Below are positions 21,874 through 22,814 of a DNA stretch of 22,814 nt, piece after piece. The position numbers and the translations under genes are program-made. Positions within the stretch are counted from its first letter, which is position 1. Each line of letters starts with the position of its first letter. The notes under the pieces were generated by a model. That model was not told where the DNA came from. It did not search any database and was given only the letters and a program-made list of their open reading frames with translations. The stretch covers positions 1 through 22,814 of the forward strand of contig JAHENH010000173.1 in NCBI GenBank assembly GCA_018609935.1. Reading direction: 5' to 3'. This DNA comes from Halobacteriales archaeon. GTDB taxonomy: Archaea; Halobacteriota; Halobacteria; Halorutilales; JAHENH01.

Positions 21874-22814
21874 TACTTATTTTTTTGTTTCTGCTCTTTA
21901 TCTTTTGTTGACTGAGGTTTGTTAGGTCTAGGTCTACCGGTTTTAGGTTCACGTCTAAATGTTATATCAACCATTTTAAGGAATGTATTAAATGATTCAT
22001 AGACTCCTTTAGGTTTTCTAGCTAGACCTTTTTTCCCTGATTCTCCTTGAAAAACTAATACTCTATCACTTATATAGGATAGGAAAAGAAGATCATGGTC
22101 TATTACTACTATTGGACTAGCTTTATCACTGGAAAATCGTCGTAGAAGTCGGGCTAGATCTATTCTACTTTCCACATCTAGGAAGGCAGAAGGCTCATCT
22201 AATAAATAAATATCAGCATCCTTTGAAAGACAAGCAGCTATAGCAAGACGTTGAAGTTCACCCCCAGACAAATCCTCAGCCTGCTTCTCATATAGAGCTT
22301 CTAGAGTTAGAGAATCTTCAACCGTGTTGGGGACGTCAGAAAGTAAAAACTCGGTTTTACCTTCAGGAGCGGATATATTCTGAGGTTTATATGAGATGTC
22401 AATTACATTTAATTCTGTATTATCTGGGTCTAATTCTCCTGCTAAAATACGGGCAAAAGTGGTTTTTCCTAATGCATTTTGCCCTAAAATGCCTAGAACT
22501 TCGGATTCACGGAAATCTCCTGGTTCTACTTTAAGAGAAAATTCATCAAAGTTTTTCTCTAGTTCGGGGTATTCAAAAACAACATCACCTCCTGACCCTT
22601 CTCCGCCGCTCCAATCAAAATGTATTGATTCATCTCTAATGCGAAGATTTTCTTTACTAAGATAACCATCTAGATACTCATTTATTCCAACTCTAGAGCC
22701 CATGGAATGAGATACAGACCCATATGCTCCAGACTCACCATGAAATATATGTACCATATCTGTTAAAAGATCGAGTACAGCTAGATCGTGCTCAACAACC
22801 ACCACCTTTTTTTC
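21861..22814 (-). CDS. abce1: ABCE1-type ATPase (ribosome recycling factor), N-terminus outside window
   Basis: Twin-ATPase that splits ribosomal subunits after termination (formerly RNase L inhibitor). The frame is open to the window edge, so only the C-terminal ~317 residues are present. They start with the end of NBD1 (VVVVEHDLAVLDLL, Walker B/H-loop region, then HGESGAYG and INEYLDGYL). The hinge LRIRDESIHFDW follows, then NBD2 with Walker A GQNALGKT, signature LSGGELQRLAIA, Walker B IYLLDEPSAFLD and H-loop VVIDHDL. The C-terminal hinge DITFRREPKTGRPR is family-typical; a Lys/Gln-rich tail follows. The Fe-S domain and most of NBD1 lie beyond 22814. The GTG at 22805 is internal, not a start. 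It overlaps the HIT gene tail-to-tail by 13 bp. Confidence 0.95.
   Translation of the reverse strand, partial: EKKVVVVEHDLAVLDLLTDMVHIFHGESGAYGSVSHSMGSRVGINEYLDGYLSKENLRIRDESIHFDWSGGEGSGGDVVFEYPELEKNFDEFSLKVEPGDFRESEVLGILGQNALGKTTFARILAGELDPDNTELNVIDISYKPQNISAPEGKTEFLLSDVPNTVEDSLTLEALYEKQAEDLSGGELQRLAIAACLSKDADIYLLDEPSAFLDVESRIDLARLLRRFSSDKASPIVVIDHDLLFLSYISDRVLVFQGESGKKGLARKPKGVYESFNTFLKMVDITFRREPKTGRPRPNKPQSTKDKEQKQKNKYYEI
21880..21886 (+). terminator. T7 tract after the HIT gene, inside ABCE1
   Basis: Seven T on the plus strand 6 nt after the HIT stop; on the other strand they encode part of the Lys-rich C-terminus of the ABCE1 protein. Confidence 0.4.

Noticed and set aside
22803..22805. 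GTG as start of the ABC ATPase
   Set aside because: The frame continues upstream to the window edge (EKK before VVVVEHDLAV) and the sequence starts mid-NBD1, so the true start is outside.
1..22814. CRISPR array, rRNA or tRNA genes, intact insertion sequence, defence system or toxin-antitoxin pair
   Set aside because: No regularly spaced repeats, tRNA-like cloverleaf, transposase or defence-type domain found on either strand.

Overview
The window looks like part of an archaeal chromosome from a lineage close to the haloarchaea, but with very AT-rich DNA (about 30% GC by eye; not computed). The affiliation rests on protein signatures. HisF carries the insertion after the first catalytic Asp that I associate with haloarchaeal HisF. 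GMP synthase is split into two proteins. There is a Rio2 kinase, an ABCE1-type ATPase, a split folate-type MetE, a small CopD-like membrane protein and a COG1340-type coiled-coil protein ending in a haloarchaeal-looking C-terminus. The proteins are rich in Lys and Asn and are not strongly acidic, so a salt-in extreme halophile is unlikely. A marine sister group of the haloarchaea (Hikarchaeia / Marine Group IV type) fits best, but this is inference.

Layout. 0-1.2 kb: tail of an unidentified gene, a mini-thioredoxin and a mini-flavoprotein related to thioredoxin reductase. 1.2-3.1 kb: rio2 between two long gene-poor AT-rich stretches. 3.1-10.1 kb: a biosynthetic block holding three complete ammonia-channelling pairs, each a class-I glutaminase with its synthase: TrpE/TrpG (anthranilate), GuaAB/GuaAA (GMP) and HisF/HisH (imidazole glycerol phosphate). 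A GNAT acetyltransferase and a conserved unknown gene are interspersed. 10.2-12.2 kb: a minus-strand operon reading truncated SerB-like gene, coiled-coil protein, MetE N-half-like protein. 12.5-15.1 kb: an amino-acid-type FAD oxidase and an MFS transporter, convergent. 15.4-17.1 kb: the zinc-bearing catalytic half of MetE, tail-to-tail with a CinA-type protein. 17.4-20.6 kb: a benzoylformate-decarboxylase-like ThDP enzyme and an M29 aminopeptidase. 20.9-22.8 kb: a CopD-like membrane protein, a HIT hydrolase and the C-terminal part of ABCE1.

The genes join in amino acid and nucleotide metabolism. Trp, His and GMP synthesis all draw on glutamine nitrogen, and Trp and His also on PRPP; HisF/HisH releases AICAR, which feeds purine synthesis. 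The two MetE halves would make methionine. Expression signals look archaeal: several genes have a TATA-like box 19-24 nt before the start codon (leaderless mRNA), and oligo-T tracts follow several stops. I found no rRNA, tRNA, CRISPR array or intact transposon. A hairpin resembling an IS200/IS605 right end is present without a transposase.
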